Below, piece by piece: positions 36,199 to 45,200 of a stretch of 64,000 nucleotides of DNA (the stretch's first letter is position 1; each line of letters starts with the position of its first letter). The notes under the pieces were generated by a model. That model made no database searches. It worked only from the letters and a program-made list of their open reading frames with translations, and was not told the DNA's origin. Both the position numbers and the translations under genes were made by a program. Source of the stretch: Candidatus Omnitrophota bacterium (GTDB taxonomy: Bacteria > Omnitrophota > Omnitrophia > Omnitrophales > Aquincolibacteriaceae); assembly GCA_020632475.1 (NCBI GenBank), contig JACKFM010000003.1:1-64000 (forward strand), in the 5' to 3' direction.

Positions 36199-36969
36199 AT
36201 GCCTGCCCGTATACGCAGCCGTAATATTTATGATCCCGCCTCCAAAGAACCGTTTAAGATCAGCCGGTCAAAAATAGAAAGCTTTATTCGGTGTCCGAGG
36301 TGTTTCTATCTGGACCGCCGCAGGGGAGTCGGTCAGCCTTCCAGTCCTCCGTTTAATTTGAATATTGCTGTCGATCATCTGCTTAAAAAAGAATTTGATG
36401 AGTATCGTGCAAAAAAAACAGCCCACCCTCTGATGGTTAAATTTGGGATTGAAGCGGTTCCTTTTGACCATCCCAGCATGGATATCTGGAGAAACCCCTT
36501 TACCGGTATTCAGTTTCTGCACCCGTCCACGCGTATGCTGGTTTTTGGCGGCGTTGACGATGTCTGGGTTTCTCCGCAGGGGAGGTTGATGATCGTCGAT
36601 TATAAGGCGACTAGCACTGACTCAGAGATCAACCTGGATGATCCTTGGAAAGCCGGCTACAAGCGACAACTTGAAATTTATCAATGGCTGTTTCGCAAGA
36701 ATGGCTTTGAAGTCGATGAGACCGGTTATTTTGTTTATTGCAATGGGGTGCGTCATGAGCCGGTCTTTCATAACCGATTAAATTTTGATACGGTGATCCT
36801 TGCCCATAAGGGGAATGATGGATGGATTGAAGGGGTTTTGGGACAGCTCAAAGCCTGTCTTGATCGTGACGTCCTGCCTAACTCTAGTGAGGGCTGTGAG
36901 TTCTGTGCATACCGGGCGGCATCACGGTCAGTCGAGATGTTCCAGTCAGAGATTGATTTCGGGGCATAA
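36199..36969 (+). CDS. PD-(D/E)XK nuclease-like protein (Cas4/AddB-like)
   Basis: This 256-residue protein begins with ISRSKIESFIRCPRCFYLDRR, as in Cas4/RecB-type nucleases. The catalytic pattern follows: GGVDDVWV (aspartate), then MIVDYKAT (D-x-K) and the later QLEIYQWLF (Q-x-x-x-Y motif). Cysteines in RCPRC and in CEFC near the C-terminus could hold an iron-sulfur cluster. It is probably a DNA nuclease for repair or recombination. No cas gene or CRISPR array is found anywhere in the window, so a CRISPR role is not supported. Confidence 0.82.
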   Translation: MPARIRSRNIYDPASKEPFKISRSKIESFIRCPRCFYLDRRRGVGQPSSPPFNLNIAVDHLLKKEFDEYRAKKTAHPLMVKFGIEAVPFDHPSMDIWRNPFTGIQFLHPSTRMLVFGGVDDVWVSPQGRLMIVDYKATSTDSEINLDDPWKAGYKRQLEIYQWLFRKNGFEVDETGYFVYCNGVRHEPVFHNRLNFDTVILAHKGNDGWIEGVLGQLKACLDRDVLPNSSEGCEFCAYRAASRSVEMFQSEIDFGA

Positions 36970-37127
36970 TTGATTATCAGGTGCTTATCGGGTGTTGAGC
37001 TGTTTGTGCGAATCTGTGAACAGTTCACAAGGCGTTTGTGGCATTGTCGGTAAGGTGTTACTATAGTTCTATGGGCTCGGAGCCGATAAAAAATTATTGA
37101 GCCTAAAAATATCCAAGGAGCAAAATT

Positions 37128-37454
37128 ATGCAAATATTGAGAAGGACTTTATTACCCGCCGGCTTTTTCATCATTACCCTGTTTTCATTGCAGTCCAATC
37201 TGGCTGCATTAGAGATTTCAAACACCAGCCAAAATCGAATCGGAGCCGCTGTTATTATTGAACAGGGCGATCATAAAAATCCGATTTTTCTTAAAATCAT
37301 GGAGCCCGGGACTACGCTGGATCACCAGCCGGAAATGAAGGGGCCTTTTGTCGTTTCTGTTGCCGTGATTGATACGAAAGAGACTTTTCGTCTTGAAGAG
37401 GTCAGCGCTTCTGAGTCGGTTGTTTTCGACGGCAAAGAAGTGAAAAAAGTCTAA
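37128..37454 (+). CDS. Small secreted protein, unknown
   Basis: This 108-residue protein has a signal peptide (LLPAGFFIITLFSLQSNLAALE) and a strand-rich mature part. Its sequence (EISNTSQNRIGAAVIIEQGD, then FVVSVAVIDTKETFRLEEV) suggests a small beta sandwich. A good AAGGAG ribosome site precedes the ATG. No family was recognised and the location is probably periplasmic. A 158-bp gap precedes it, with no convincing promoter assigned. A tiny cysteine-rich gene follows 14 bp later. Confidence 0.65.
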   Translation: MQILRRTLLPAGFFIITLFSLQSNLAALEISNTSQNRIGAAVIIEQGDHKNPIFLKIMEPGTTLDHQPEMKGPFVVSVAVIDTKETFRLEEVSASESVVFDGKEVKKV

Positions 37455-37468
37455 TCTGCCATTCGAAC

Positions 37469-37630
37469 ATGCCGCGTCAATTTCGCTATCGATGCAAATT
37501 CAAATGCCTCAAATGTGGTAAGACCATCGCGAAGATGGGGTGTTGCCAACCCCGCCAATGTCCTTGTGGCGCCCGCAAGGGCAATTTTGAACTTGTCAGC
37601 CAAATTGATCTCAAGCAACCAAAGTCCTGA
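37469..37630 (+). CDS. Cysteine-rich mini-protein (53 residues), zinc-ribbon-like
   Basis: The reading MPRQFRYRCKFKCLKCGKTI... has cysteines at 9, 13, 16, 25, 26, 31 and 33, including CLKC, GCC and CPC pairs. A basic N-terminus and a short polar tail flank them. This density, with no frameshift, looks like a real small metal-binding protein of ribbon type. It may bind RNA or protein. It starts 14 bp after the secreted-protein gene. No family was matched and no clear ribosome site was found. Confidence 0.55.
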   Translation: MPRQFRYRCKFKCLKCGKTIAKMGCCQPRQCPCGARKGNFELVSQIDLKQPKS

Positions 37631-37953
37631 TGTCCTCTTAAGAGTAACAAGTAAGCACTTCACCATTCAATTTTCCTCATAAGGTTAGTGCCCCTTGATT
37701 AGGGAGGGGTATTGTGCAGATTCATAGTTAAAATCACATGGTGCATAAATTCAATTGTCATGATGCACTATAAATAACTATAAGATACTTTAAGAATTAA
37801 AAAATTTTAATAAAGTAAATCTTTTTAATAAACTTATTAAAAAGTTATAAAATATTTATTGACTGTATATCTATTCTTGAGTAAAGTGAATGTCACTTCG
37901 AACTTATTGCTTATTTTTTACACGTTTTAAACCAGAAGCGAAAGAGATGGATC
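37631..37953. promoter_or_regulatory. AT-rich intergenic region with a good promoter
   Basis: No gene was seen in these 323 bases, which are strongly AT-rich after about 37720. A TTGACT (37859-37864) and TAAAGT (37882-37887) with 17-bp spacing make a convincing sigma-70-type promoter. It lies 66 bp before the next ATG. Confidence 0.55.
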
Positions 37954-38397
37954 ATGAAAAATGAGCCTGTGAATATGACCCACCTGAAATATACCGAAGT
38001 TGAAAAGGCGGAGGTTTTCCTGGATTTGGAGATGATGGACGTTTCCATTCAGGAACAGCATCATGCCATGCACGTTCTTACCTTTATTTTATTCATTAAG
38101 CAGATTTCCTATAAAAACCAATGGGTTCATCGCTCATTAATTGATCGGGCTATTTTTCATCTGATTCATCTGCGTGAATATATTCACGATCCTGAAATGG
38201 GAGATTTGGTTACGGATTTAAGCTCCAGTTTGATGCTGGCCTCTGAGCATCCGGTTGAAGCCCTGCGGTTTTTCGAAGACGAAGCGGACAAATTCAATAT
38301 GGATGGCTGGTTTAGTCATAATGAACAGAAAATTATGACCCTTGCAGAATACTACGGAAAAACAGCCGTTTTTCGGGAACCTGCAAAGGTTGCCTGA
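37954..38397 (+). CDS. Small helical protein, unknown
   Basis: This 147-residue protein is fully helical with no signal peptide and no cysteines. The segment IQEQHHAMHVLTFILFIKQIS and LIDRAIFHLIHLREYIH suggest a bundle with buried histidines, reminiscent of hemerythrin-like four-helix proteins but without the full ligand set. A promoter lies 66 bp upstream. It is separate from its neighbours and its role is unknown. Confidence 0.65.
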   Translation: MKNEPVNMTHLKYTEVEKAEVFLDLEMMDVSIQEQHHAMHVLTFILFIKQISYKNQWVHRSLIDRAIFHLIHLREYIHDPEMGDLVTDLSSSLMLASEHPVEALRFFEDEADKFNMDGWFSHNEQKIMTLAEYYGKTAVFREPAKVA

Positions 38398-38542
38398 GTT
38401 TTTTTAAACGCATTTTAGCCATCTTTTTTGATCATTCCCTTTCAAACCCTTCCTTGATTTTAAAAATTCATTTTGGTAAACTGGCTTACCTCGCAATAAT
38501 CTATAGTCATTTTCAAAAGGGGCATTGTCCCAAGGAGTATTT

Positions 38543-39028
38543 ATGAAAAAAAGTGGTTTGGCATTGCTGGGAGTGATGGTGGTTGCGGCTGTTTTTATGT
38601 CCGGGTGTTCGCACAAAAAGGATGTGCGTGTGTTACAGGCCCAGGTCGGAGCGATCACGGATGAATTGGTTCGCTTGGATGCCTCATTGCAGGAAACACG
38701 GGCTGCCATTGTTGAAGAAGAAAATCGTTTAAATCAGTTGAAGTCTGAAACCAACTCTTCTCAAATGCGTTTAAATTCGCTGCGTGAAGAAGAAGGTGTG
38801 ATTCAGGGGATTTACCGCACTCCTTCCGGTTTTGAACTGCCGTCGATTAAAATTCAACAGGCGCTCAAAAATGCCGGCTATTATCGCGGAAAATTGGATG
38901 GGAAAATCGGGCCTGAGACCCGCTCTTCCGTCAAGGCATTTCAAAAAGATAACGGACTGGAAGCTGACGGAGTTGTCGGTCGTCAGACGTGGAATAAATT
39001 GAAAGTTTATCTTGATACCATCAAGTAA
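38543..39028 (+). CDS. Lipoprotein with peptidoglycan-binding domain
   Basis: The ATG follows AAGGAG at a good distance, giving 161 residues. Lipobox MSGC places the cysteine at about 20. A coiled-coil stretch (about 25-80) is followed by PG_binding_1 (about 90-160; IQQALKNAGYYRGKLDGKIGPETRSSVKAFQK, then GLEADGVVGRQTWNKL). It should be anchored in a membrane and hold peptidoglycan. A longer TTG-initiated frame from 38525 is not accepted. The next gene starts 18 bp later. Confidence 0.9.
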   Translation: MKKSGLALLGVMVVAAVFMSGCSHKKDVRVLQAQVGAITDELVRLDASLQETRAAIVEEENRLNQLKSETNSSQMRLNSLREEEGVIQGIYRTPSGFELPSIKIQQALKNAGYYRGKLDGKIGPETRSSVKAFQKDNGLEADGVVGRQTWNKLKVYLDTIK

Positions 39029-39046
39029 CCCCCAGGGATACTTCTG

Positions 39047-39922
39047 ATGAGCATAAAAAGCCAGCGTGTATTGGCAATAGCCTTTGCCCTCACGCTGGCT
39101 TTTTGTGTCTTTGAATTTGTCGGGGGGAAAATCAGCGGCTCACTTTCTCTGACGGCAGATGCCGCTCACATGCTTTCGGATGCCAGCGCTCTGGGGCTGG
39201 CGTTTTTTGCTTGTATTGTGGCCTCTAAAACCGCCAGTTCCAAAATGAGTTATGGCTATTACCGGGTAGAAGTTTTAAGCGCAATGATTAACGGTGTCGT
39301 GTTGGTGATTATTGCGTTCTATATTGTGCGTGAGGCCTTTGAACGGTTTAGTGCGCCTTCGGATGTTGATACCACTCCGATGCTCGTTGTAGCTTCGGTG
39401 GGATTAATTTTTAATATTATCATCGGCTTGACACTGAATAAAACCGCCGAGCATAATATGAATATCCGAGCGGCTCTTTACCATACGATTTCGGATGCTT
39501 TGGCCTCGGCGGCAGTGGTCATCGGTGGAGTGTTAATCGCTTGGACGGGGTGGACTATAATCGATCCGATCCTGAGTGTGGCGATTGCCTGTATCATTGT
39601 TTTCGGGGCATTCCATCTGCTTAAAGACGTCTGTTGGGTTTTGTTAGAGGCTGCTCCGGATTCTTTGGATTGCGATGATTTACGTGCGAAAATACTTCGG
39701 GTTAACGGTGTTTTGTCGATGCATGATTTGCACGTGTGGAGTATTTCTCCGGGGAAGGAAGCCTTGAGCGCCCATGTCGAAATTAATGAGAATGCTTCGC
39801 ATGAGGAAATTTTGACCCGGGTCAATGAGCTTTTGTGGACAAAATATAAAATCGATCATACGACGCTCCAACTGGAAACACCCAGTCAGAGAAAACTCGA
39901 ACAGAAAAAATTTCATGAATAG
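39047..39922 (+). CDS. Cation diffusion facilitator (CDF/ZnT family)
   Basis: This 291-residue protein has six membrane helices and both metal-site motifs HMLSD (in DAAHMLSDASALG) and HTISD (in YHTISDALAS). These give the His/Asp tetrad of Zn2+/Cd2+-type CDF exporters. The C-terminal cytoplasmic domain (LHVWSISPGKEALSAHVEI) is the dimerising ferredoxin-like fold. It exports a divalent metal with protons. It sits 18 bp after the lipoprotein and 9 bp before the MEDS gene, so the group may be one transcript. Confidence 0.92.
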   Translation: MSIKSQRVLAIAFALTLAFCVFEFVGGKISGSLSLTADAAHMLSDASALGLAFFACIVASKTASSKMSYGYYRVEVLSAMINGVVLVIIAFYIVREAFERFSAPSDVDTTPMLVVASVGLIFNIIIGLTLNKTAEHNMNIRAALYHTISDALASAAVVIGGVLIAWTGWTIIDPILSVAIACIIVFGAFHLLKDVCWVLLEAAPDSLDCDDLRAKILRVNGVLSMHDLHVWSISPGKEALSAHVEINENASHEEILTRVNELLWTKYKIDHTTLQLETPSQRKLEQKKFHE

Positions 39923-39931
39923 GTGATTGAT

Positions 39932-40483
39932 ATGCCGACAACGACCGGATTTGATCTTATCCAAAATATTCAGCCCGGAAAACATTATTATCTTTTTTAC
40001 GAAGATCTTCATACTTATATGGAGGTTCTGGTCCCGTATTTTCAGGAGGGACTTTTAAAAGGTGATCGCTGCCTGTGGCTGATTTCCGATTATTTGGATT
40101 GGGAGACCGTTTATGGTCTGGCGCGCCGTAAGATTGAGGATTTGGATGACCGTATGGACTGTGATCAGATCCGCCTGTTTTCGGCATCGAAGTGGTATCT
40201 GAATCAGGGGCGTTTTGACCGGAAGAGAGCTTTGCAGAATGCTACGGAGTTTATTGAGCAGAATCAAAAAGATGAGTCTGTCGTTATTCGCGCGGCCGGT
40301 GATTTGGGTGACCTCTGTGTTGATGACTGGAGTGAAGTTTGTCTGTATGAAGAAGAAATCAGCCAGGCAATTCAAAGTCAGAAAATTATCGGGCTTTGTG
40401 CCTATCCTATTCAAAAATGCACCCCCTCGCAGGCCAAACGGGTGATGGAATTGCACGATGATGTGCTTATCGGCCGCGTCTGA
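39932..40483 (+). CDS. MEDS-domain protein
   Basis: This 183-residue protein matches the MEDS (methanogen/methylotroph, DcmR sensory) domain across its whole length: KHYYLFYEDLHTYMEVLVPYFQEGLLKGDRCLWL, then the RAAGDLGDL and ICAYP-like ends. The ATG at 39932 has AGGTGA 7 bp upstream, better than the GTG at 39923. MEDS domains usually sit next to a kinase or DNA-binding output, yet here the domain is alone. It may sense a hydrocarbon-like or hydrophobic ligand and signal by contact (inference). Confidence 0.85.
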   Translation: MPTTTGFDLIQNIQPGKHYYLFYEDLHTYMEVLVPYFQEGLLKGDRCLWLISDYLDWETVYGLARRKIEDLDDRMDCDQIRLFSASKWYLNQGRFDRKRALQNATEFIEQNQKDESVVIRAAGDLGDLCVDDWSEVCLYEEEISQAIQSQKIIGLCAYPIQKCTPSQAKRVMELHDDVLIGRV

Positions 40484-40497
40484 TTCCGAAGGTTGAA

Positions 40498-41697
40498 ATG
40501 CTGCACTTATCCGGATTACTCTTATTCCTGGCTGTAAGTATCTGGCCGCTAAAAATACAGGCGGCCGCGTCCTCTCCGGCGGTAGAAATTAAAAAGTCCC
40601 AGCTTGAACTTCCTGACAATGCCGAAAATGTCCGGTGGATCCGGGTCTCGATCGGAAAACCCGAATCGACCGTGAATCTTAGTGTCCAGATGCCTTTTTA
40701 TGTCACGGACGGCAATGGGCAGATGCTTTTTAAAAGTGAAAAACCCCTTTCAACCGAAATTAAGGCCAACAGCCGCGGAATTCAGTTCGGCAGTCAGACT
40801 TTTTACCCCGTGCCGGTGATCATTCAAAGCGAAGGGCCCCTTCAGGTCGGCTCCCGGGCCTACCGGAATGCGGTTGAGTTCTGGCCCCGGCCGAATAATC
40901 AAGTCGGTGTGGTCAATGAACTTGATATTGAAGACTATCTCAAAGGCGTTTTGCCGTGGGAGGCTAATCCCGAATGGGATCTCGAAGCCCTTAAGGCGCA
41001 GGCGGTGGCCTCCCGGACGTATGCCATTTTTAACATGCTTGAAAAAGAGAGTGAACAATATGGTGTTCATGATGATGTCAAAAGTCAGGTGTATGCCGGA
41101 AAAACCATAGAAAAACCTCAGACAAACAATGCGGTTAACGAAACCGAAGGGGAAATTCTGGTTTACCGGGGGAAAATTTTTCCGGCCTTTTTTCATTCGA
41201 CTTCAGGGGGAGCCACCACCAGGGCTGAATATATCTGGGATATTGAGCCGCATCCTTCTTTATCCGGCGTGGTCACGGAATTCTCCAGAGGTTCTAAACA
41301 TTACCGCTGGCAGGAATCCTTCAGTGAACAGCAAATACTTAAGGTTTTGCACGAAAAAGGATATGATTTGCAATCTGTTGACCAATTTTCTCTGGAGGAT
41401 ATCGATCAGAGCGGACGTGCCCGATTTTTTGGTTTCACATCCGGCAAGAAATTGATTAAAATCCGTTCCAATGATTTCCGGATATGGATGGATCCCGGAA
41501 AATTCAAAAGCACGAAAATCGAATCGATTCAAAAAGATGGAAGTGTTTTTCACCTTAAAGGCTACGGTTGGGGACACGGTGTGGGCATGTGTCAATACAG
41601 TATGAAAAGACTGGCCGAATTAGGGTATACTTACCGTCAGATTCTGCAGTACTTTTATCCTGGATCCGACGTGATTAAATTTTATAGTTCGGAATAA
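40498..41697 (+). CDS. SpoIID/LytB-domain protein (peptidoglycan lytic transglycosylase type)
   Basis: This 399-residue protein has a signal peptide (LSGLLLFLAVSIWPLKIQAAAS). The SpoIID domain shows LDIEDYLKGVLPWEANPEWDLEALKAQAVASRTYA and FFHSTSGGATTRAEYIW. The C-terminal KGYGWGHGVGMCQYSMKRLAELG is the catalytic-region signature. Such proteins cut glycan strands, as SpoIID does in engulfment. Here the host does not appear to be an endospore former, so the role is probably in envelope growth or division. It is secreted or periplasmic. A long hairpin-rich spacer leads on to tRNA-Arg. Confidence 0.92.
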   Translation: MLHLSGLLLFLAVSIWPLKIQAAASSPAVEIKKSQLELPDNAENVRWIRVSIGKPESTVNLSVQMPFYVTDGNGQMLFKSEKPLSTEIKANSRGIQFGSQTFYPVPVIIQSEGPLQVGSRAYRNAVEFWPRPNNQVGVVNELDIEDYLKGVLPWEANPEWDLEALKAQAVASRTYAIFNMLEKESEQYGVHDDVKSQVYAGKTIEKPQTNNAVNETEGEILVYRGKIFPAFFHSTSGGATTRAEYIWDIEPHPSLSGVVTEFSRGSKHYRWQESFSEQQILKVLHEKGYDLQSVDQFSLEDIDQSGRARFFGFTSGKKLIKIRSNDFRIWMDPGKFKSTKIESIQKDGSVFHLKGYGWGHGVGMCQYSMKRLAELGYTYRQILQYFYPGSDVIKFYSSE

Positions 41698-41991
41698 TAT
41701 TTTTTTACGTGATTGAAAAAAGGTGTGCCCCGACGAAACCGCAGACGGGGTCGTCGGGACGAATTCGGTTATAGCACTTACGTTTACTGCGTTCCGTAAG
41801 TGCTAACCTCATTCGCGCCGGCCAGGACACAATTTCCCTGATTGTGCCTGGCCGTAAGCAAGCATAAGCTTGCTTTGCTGGAACAGACGCGGCATTACCA
41901 ACCCCGATGGGTTGGTACGCATAGCATGATTAAAGAAATCATGTCTTATGCAGCCATGGCCGCGCTGTGACGTGCATAAACATAAGTTTAT
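41698..41991. other. Array of seven hairpins leading into tRNA-Arg
   Basis: Seven consecutive stem-loops fill the spacer. Stems are 41729-41736/41751-41758 (8 bp), 41773-41782/41795-41804 (10 bp, AGCACTTACG) and 41820-41833/41841-41853 (13 bp, one bulge). Then come 41856-41863/41868-41875 (8 bp, ATAA loop), 41896-41904/41909-41917 (9 bp), 41919-41931/41937-41951 (12 bp) and 41974-41981/41986-41993 (8 bp, ATAA loop). The last 3' arm runs into the tRNA's first two bases. No reading frame of substance is present. Confidence 0.8.
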
Positions 41992-42065
41992 GCGCCCGTA
42001 GCTCAATTGGATAGAGCGTTGCCCTCCGGAGGCAAAGGTTGGTGGTTCAAATCCACCCGGGCGCA
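41992..42065 (+). tRNA. tRNA-Arg (anticodon CCG)
   Basis: The 74-nt cloverleaf has acceptor GCGCCCG pairing with CGGGCGC and discriminator A. The D-arm is GCTC/GAGC, the anticodon stem TTGCC/GGCAA around loop CTCCGGA (anticodon CCG), and the T-arm GGTGG-TTCAAAT-CCACC. CCA is not encoded. It decodes CGG arginine codons. Its 5' end overlaps the last hairpin of the array by 2 nt. Confidence 0.95.
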
Positions 42066-42206
42066 AATTCCCATCATCTTAACCTTCTGAAATATCCTAA
42101 CCTATTTAAAATAAACAAGTTAAATTAGGCTCATTCATTTGATTTAATCCAATTCATAGGGCATACTTTGTCAATACTTATATTAAGTTTAAAGTTAAGG
42201 GGAAAG

Positions 42207-45200
42207 ATGCGCTCAAAGAAAATTATTTCACTCCTGACAGGGATATTTTTTACCCTGAACCAAATGGCCATTCCGGCCCAAGGCCTGGCGGCGGTCAGCC
42301 CGGTTTCTGTCTCTGAAGTTCAAGTCCAAAACTCTTTTCAGCTTGAGATTCCTGCCGAACTCGGAACCGTTGAAACGCTTTACACCTCGCAGAGCTCCTT
42401 TCAATCTTCGCTGCCCACCATCATTCACATTCAGGAAGCGCACGGAAACCCGGAGGTTCAAAAAAAGATCGCCGAAATCCTTCAGTACTTAAAGAATCAA
42501 TATGGAACGAATCTTCTTCTGCTTGAAGGCAATGCCCGCAAACTCGAACCCGAACGGATTCAATTTTTCCCCGGCAATCCTGAAACGACACGCAAGGTGG
42601 TTGAGCAGCTGGCCGGTGAGGGAATTGTCACGGGCCCCGAACTTTTCTTTTTAGATGAGCCCCAGGCTGAGGCCTATGGCATTGAAAATGCTGAAGCTTA
42701 TCGTCAAAACGCAAATGCGTTTGCCGCGGTGCTAAAAGCCCGCGGGCAAAGTCAAAATTTTCTGAACAATATCGAACTGCAAATCGAAAGACTGACAAGT
42801 CCCTACTTGAATAAAGACCTGCGGCATTTTTTAAAGCGTTTGGACATGGATGAGTCGCACCAGATTCCTTTTGAAGACTGGCTTGGTGAGATTAAGTCAT
42901 ACGCCAAAAAATATCTTGAGACGGATTTGGAAAATCCGTTCTTTCAGCGTGAGTGGCCGATGCTTTTACGTCTCTTCACTCTGAAACGTCTTGAGTCAGA
43001 GCTTGATATGAGCGGCTTTGAAAAGGAACGAGAAGTCTTTGCCGGGTTCCTGCAAGGATTCTCGGACCGTGGCCTATCGGCTATAGACTTTGAACGGATT
43101 ATTGCGCTCCTCAACGCCCCGCTATCGCAAAATATTCTGCCTGCCCCTGAAACAAGCCGGCTTTTTGAACGAATGGTCGATGTTCTGCCCAAAGATTTTG
43201 ACTACAAAGCCTATCCGAATGTGAACCGTTTTATTGGGCATTTGATTCTGCAAAGTGAGTTGAAGGGAGATGAACTGATTCAAGAGGTGGATGCGCTGAC
43301 GGACAGAATTTCAGATGAACTTGCCGCAAAACCGCGGGAAAAAGAAATCGTGAAGCTCCTTAAAGATTACCGTTTGTTTAAAAAACTTTTTGCGCTCGAA
43401 CTGACTCCGGAGGAATACGAACAGATTGAAGGCGGAAGGTTGAACTACGGGGGACAGGTCTCTACAGACTGGGCAAAGAGACCTGTCCCCGTTCTGTTCC
43501 CCTCCGCCTTAATCGAAAAATTCCTTGCGCTCAACTCAGACAATCGTGTCAAAAATACCGAATTTGAGAATCTCAAAACGATTGATGAACTTTTTAACAA
43601 GGCTCTTGGGTTTTATCGCGGCGCCAAAGAACGCGATGGGCTAATGCTTGAGAATATTGAAAAACAGTTGAACGATAAAGTCGCCGTCGTCATCACTGGC
43701 GGCTTCCACTCCGGCCCGTTCCGGAAATATTTTGAAAATAAAAATTATAACTATGCCCTGATTACACCCAAGATGACCGGAACCCAAGGCCGGGATAACT
43801 ATGTCAATATGATGCTTGAAAGTTACGGCGACCGGACAAAAGTATCCCCTTCGACAACCCGTTTACCGGAATGGTTTGCCGGTGACGGTGCGTTGAAACA
43901 TCCGCTATGGCTGCGCGAATCTGTTTTGCGTGCGATGAACGATGCCGGAGTTACGGACACGGATGCAAACGATTGGTGGCAGCAATTTATCGGTCACGTC
44001 GAGATGCGGAGGGATCGTGAGGTTGCTTTTCGTTCCGAGATAAGGCCTCAGGATTCGGATGAGGATGTCTTGCAAGGCCTGAAACCAGGAGAGATTTATC
44101 TCCATCCTGTTCATGGGAAAGTGCAACTGCTGCGAGTATTCCGCCAGGAAGATAAAATAGAGATTAAACGGTTTGATACTCCAAGTAGTCTGACCGATTT
44201 TCGTCATGCTGCTTCCGGCTTAGGACCCAATTCCTTGGCAGGGGAGAAATTTCAAATTTTAGGAGCCCGGGGACTTATCCATGATAAGCGGTTTGTACGC
44301 TATTATGCGCCGCAACCTGAAGAGAAAGAAACCACGCCACCTAAAATCACCCAGGAGGCGGAGGATCTCATTGCCGAACGCGCAAGAAATTTTGTACCGG
44401 ATGAGTCCTTTGTGCCGATTCTCTTCGGTCTTGATGTCGTGTCGCGTCGAATCCTTGACGAATACAGCCGCAGTGAAGAGTCGAGTGGATATTACAAGAA
44501 AACTTATGACCGCATTGCCCATAGCGTTTTGGGTCAGGATTTCCAACATCCCTGGACTTATGTTGTCCTTGGAGCTATCGATTCTAAAAAACATGATTTT
44601 TTTAAAAAATTATTTCTGACAATTTATGAAGAAACAGGTGAAGATGTTGTTTTAACAGGAGTATTGGAGTCTTTTGGGCGTGAAGAGTCGGCAGAACGTC
44701 AATCCGGAAGAACGGAGATCTGGAAATTTTCAAGCTCGGGTGAGGAGCATCCCTACGCGAATTCCCGCACGAATGTTCTAATCGGACGTGGACGCCGCCC
44801 CGCAGAGCGATGGGCCTGGAAGAAATCATTTCAAGACATTTCGTCGGACATTGATTTTTATTATCGCAGCCGTATGTTAAGCGGTCTGCGGGCATTTAAC
44901 ACACCCACTGAAATTTTGATTGATGAAGCGGCTTATCAAGCCATTCGGCACAAGTATCAGCTTCACTTGGCGGATTATTATCCGAAAAGAATGTCGGAAT
45001 TTGAAAATGATCCGTTTTCTCGGCTCATGTCCGAACTGACCACTGCTATACGGGTTCGAGAAGATTTTCAAATCGCTTCTGAAATCCAGACAATTGTCCG
45101 GCCAGGTTACGCTGCCCTCAATGAAAAGTTAAGCGAAGTGGATCTTGTGGTTCCCGCCCCTTCAATTCATCTCTTTGGCAATCAAGCGATCCCATTGGCG

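Noticed and set aside
36199..36969. cas4 of a CRISPR system
   Set aside because: The nuclease fold fits Cas4 in general, but there is no array or other cas gene, so a general repair nuclease is more likely.
37451..37666. 71-codon minus-strand frame
   Set aside because: It overlaps the plus-strand cysteine-rich frame, which has the more gene-like composition and follows a plus-strand gene closely.
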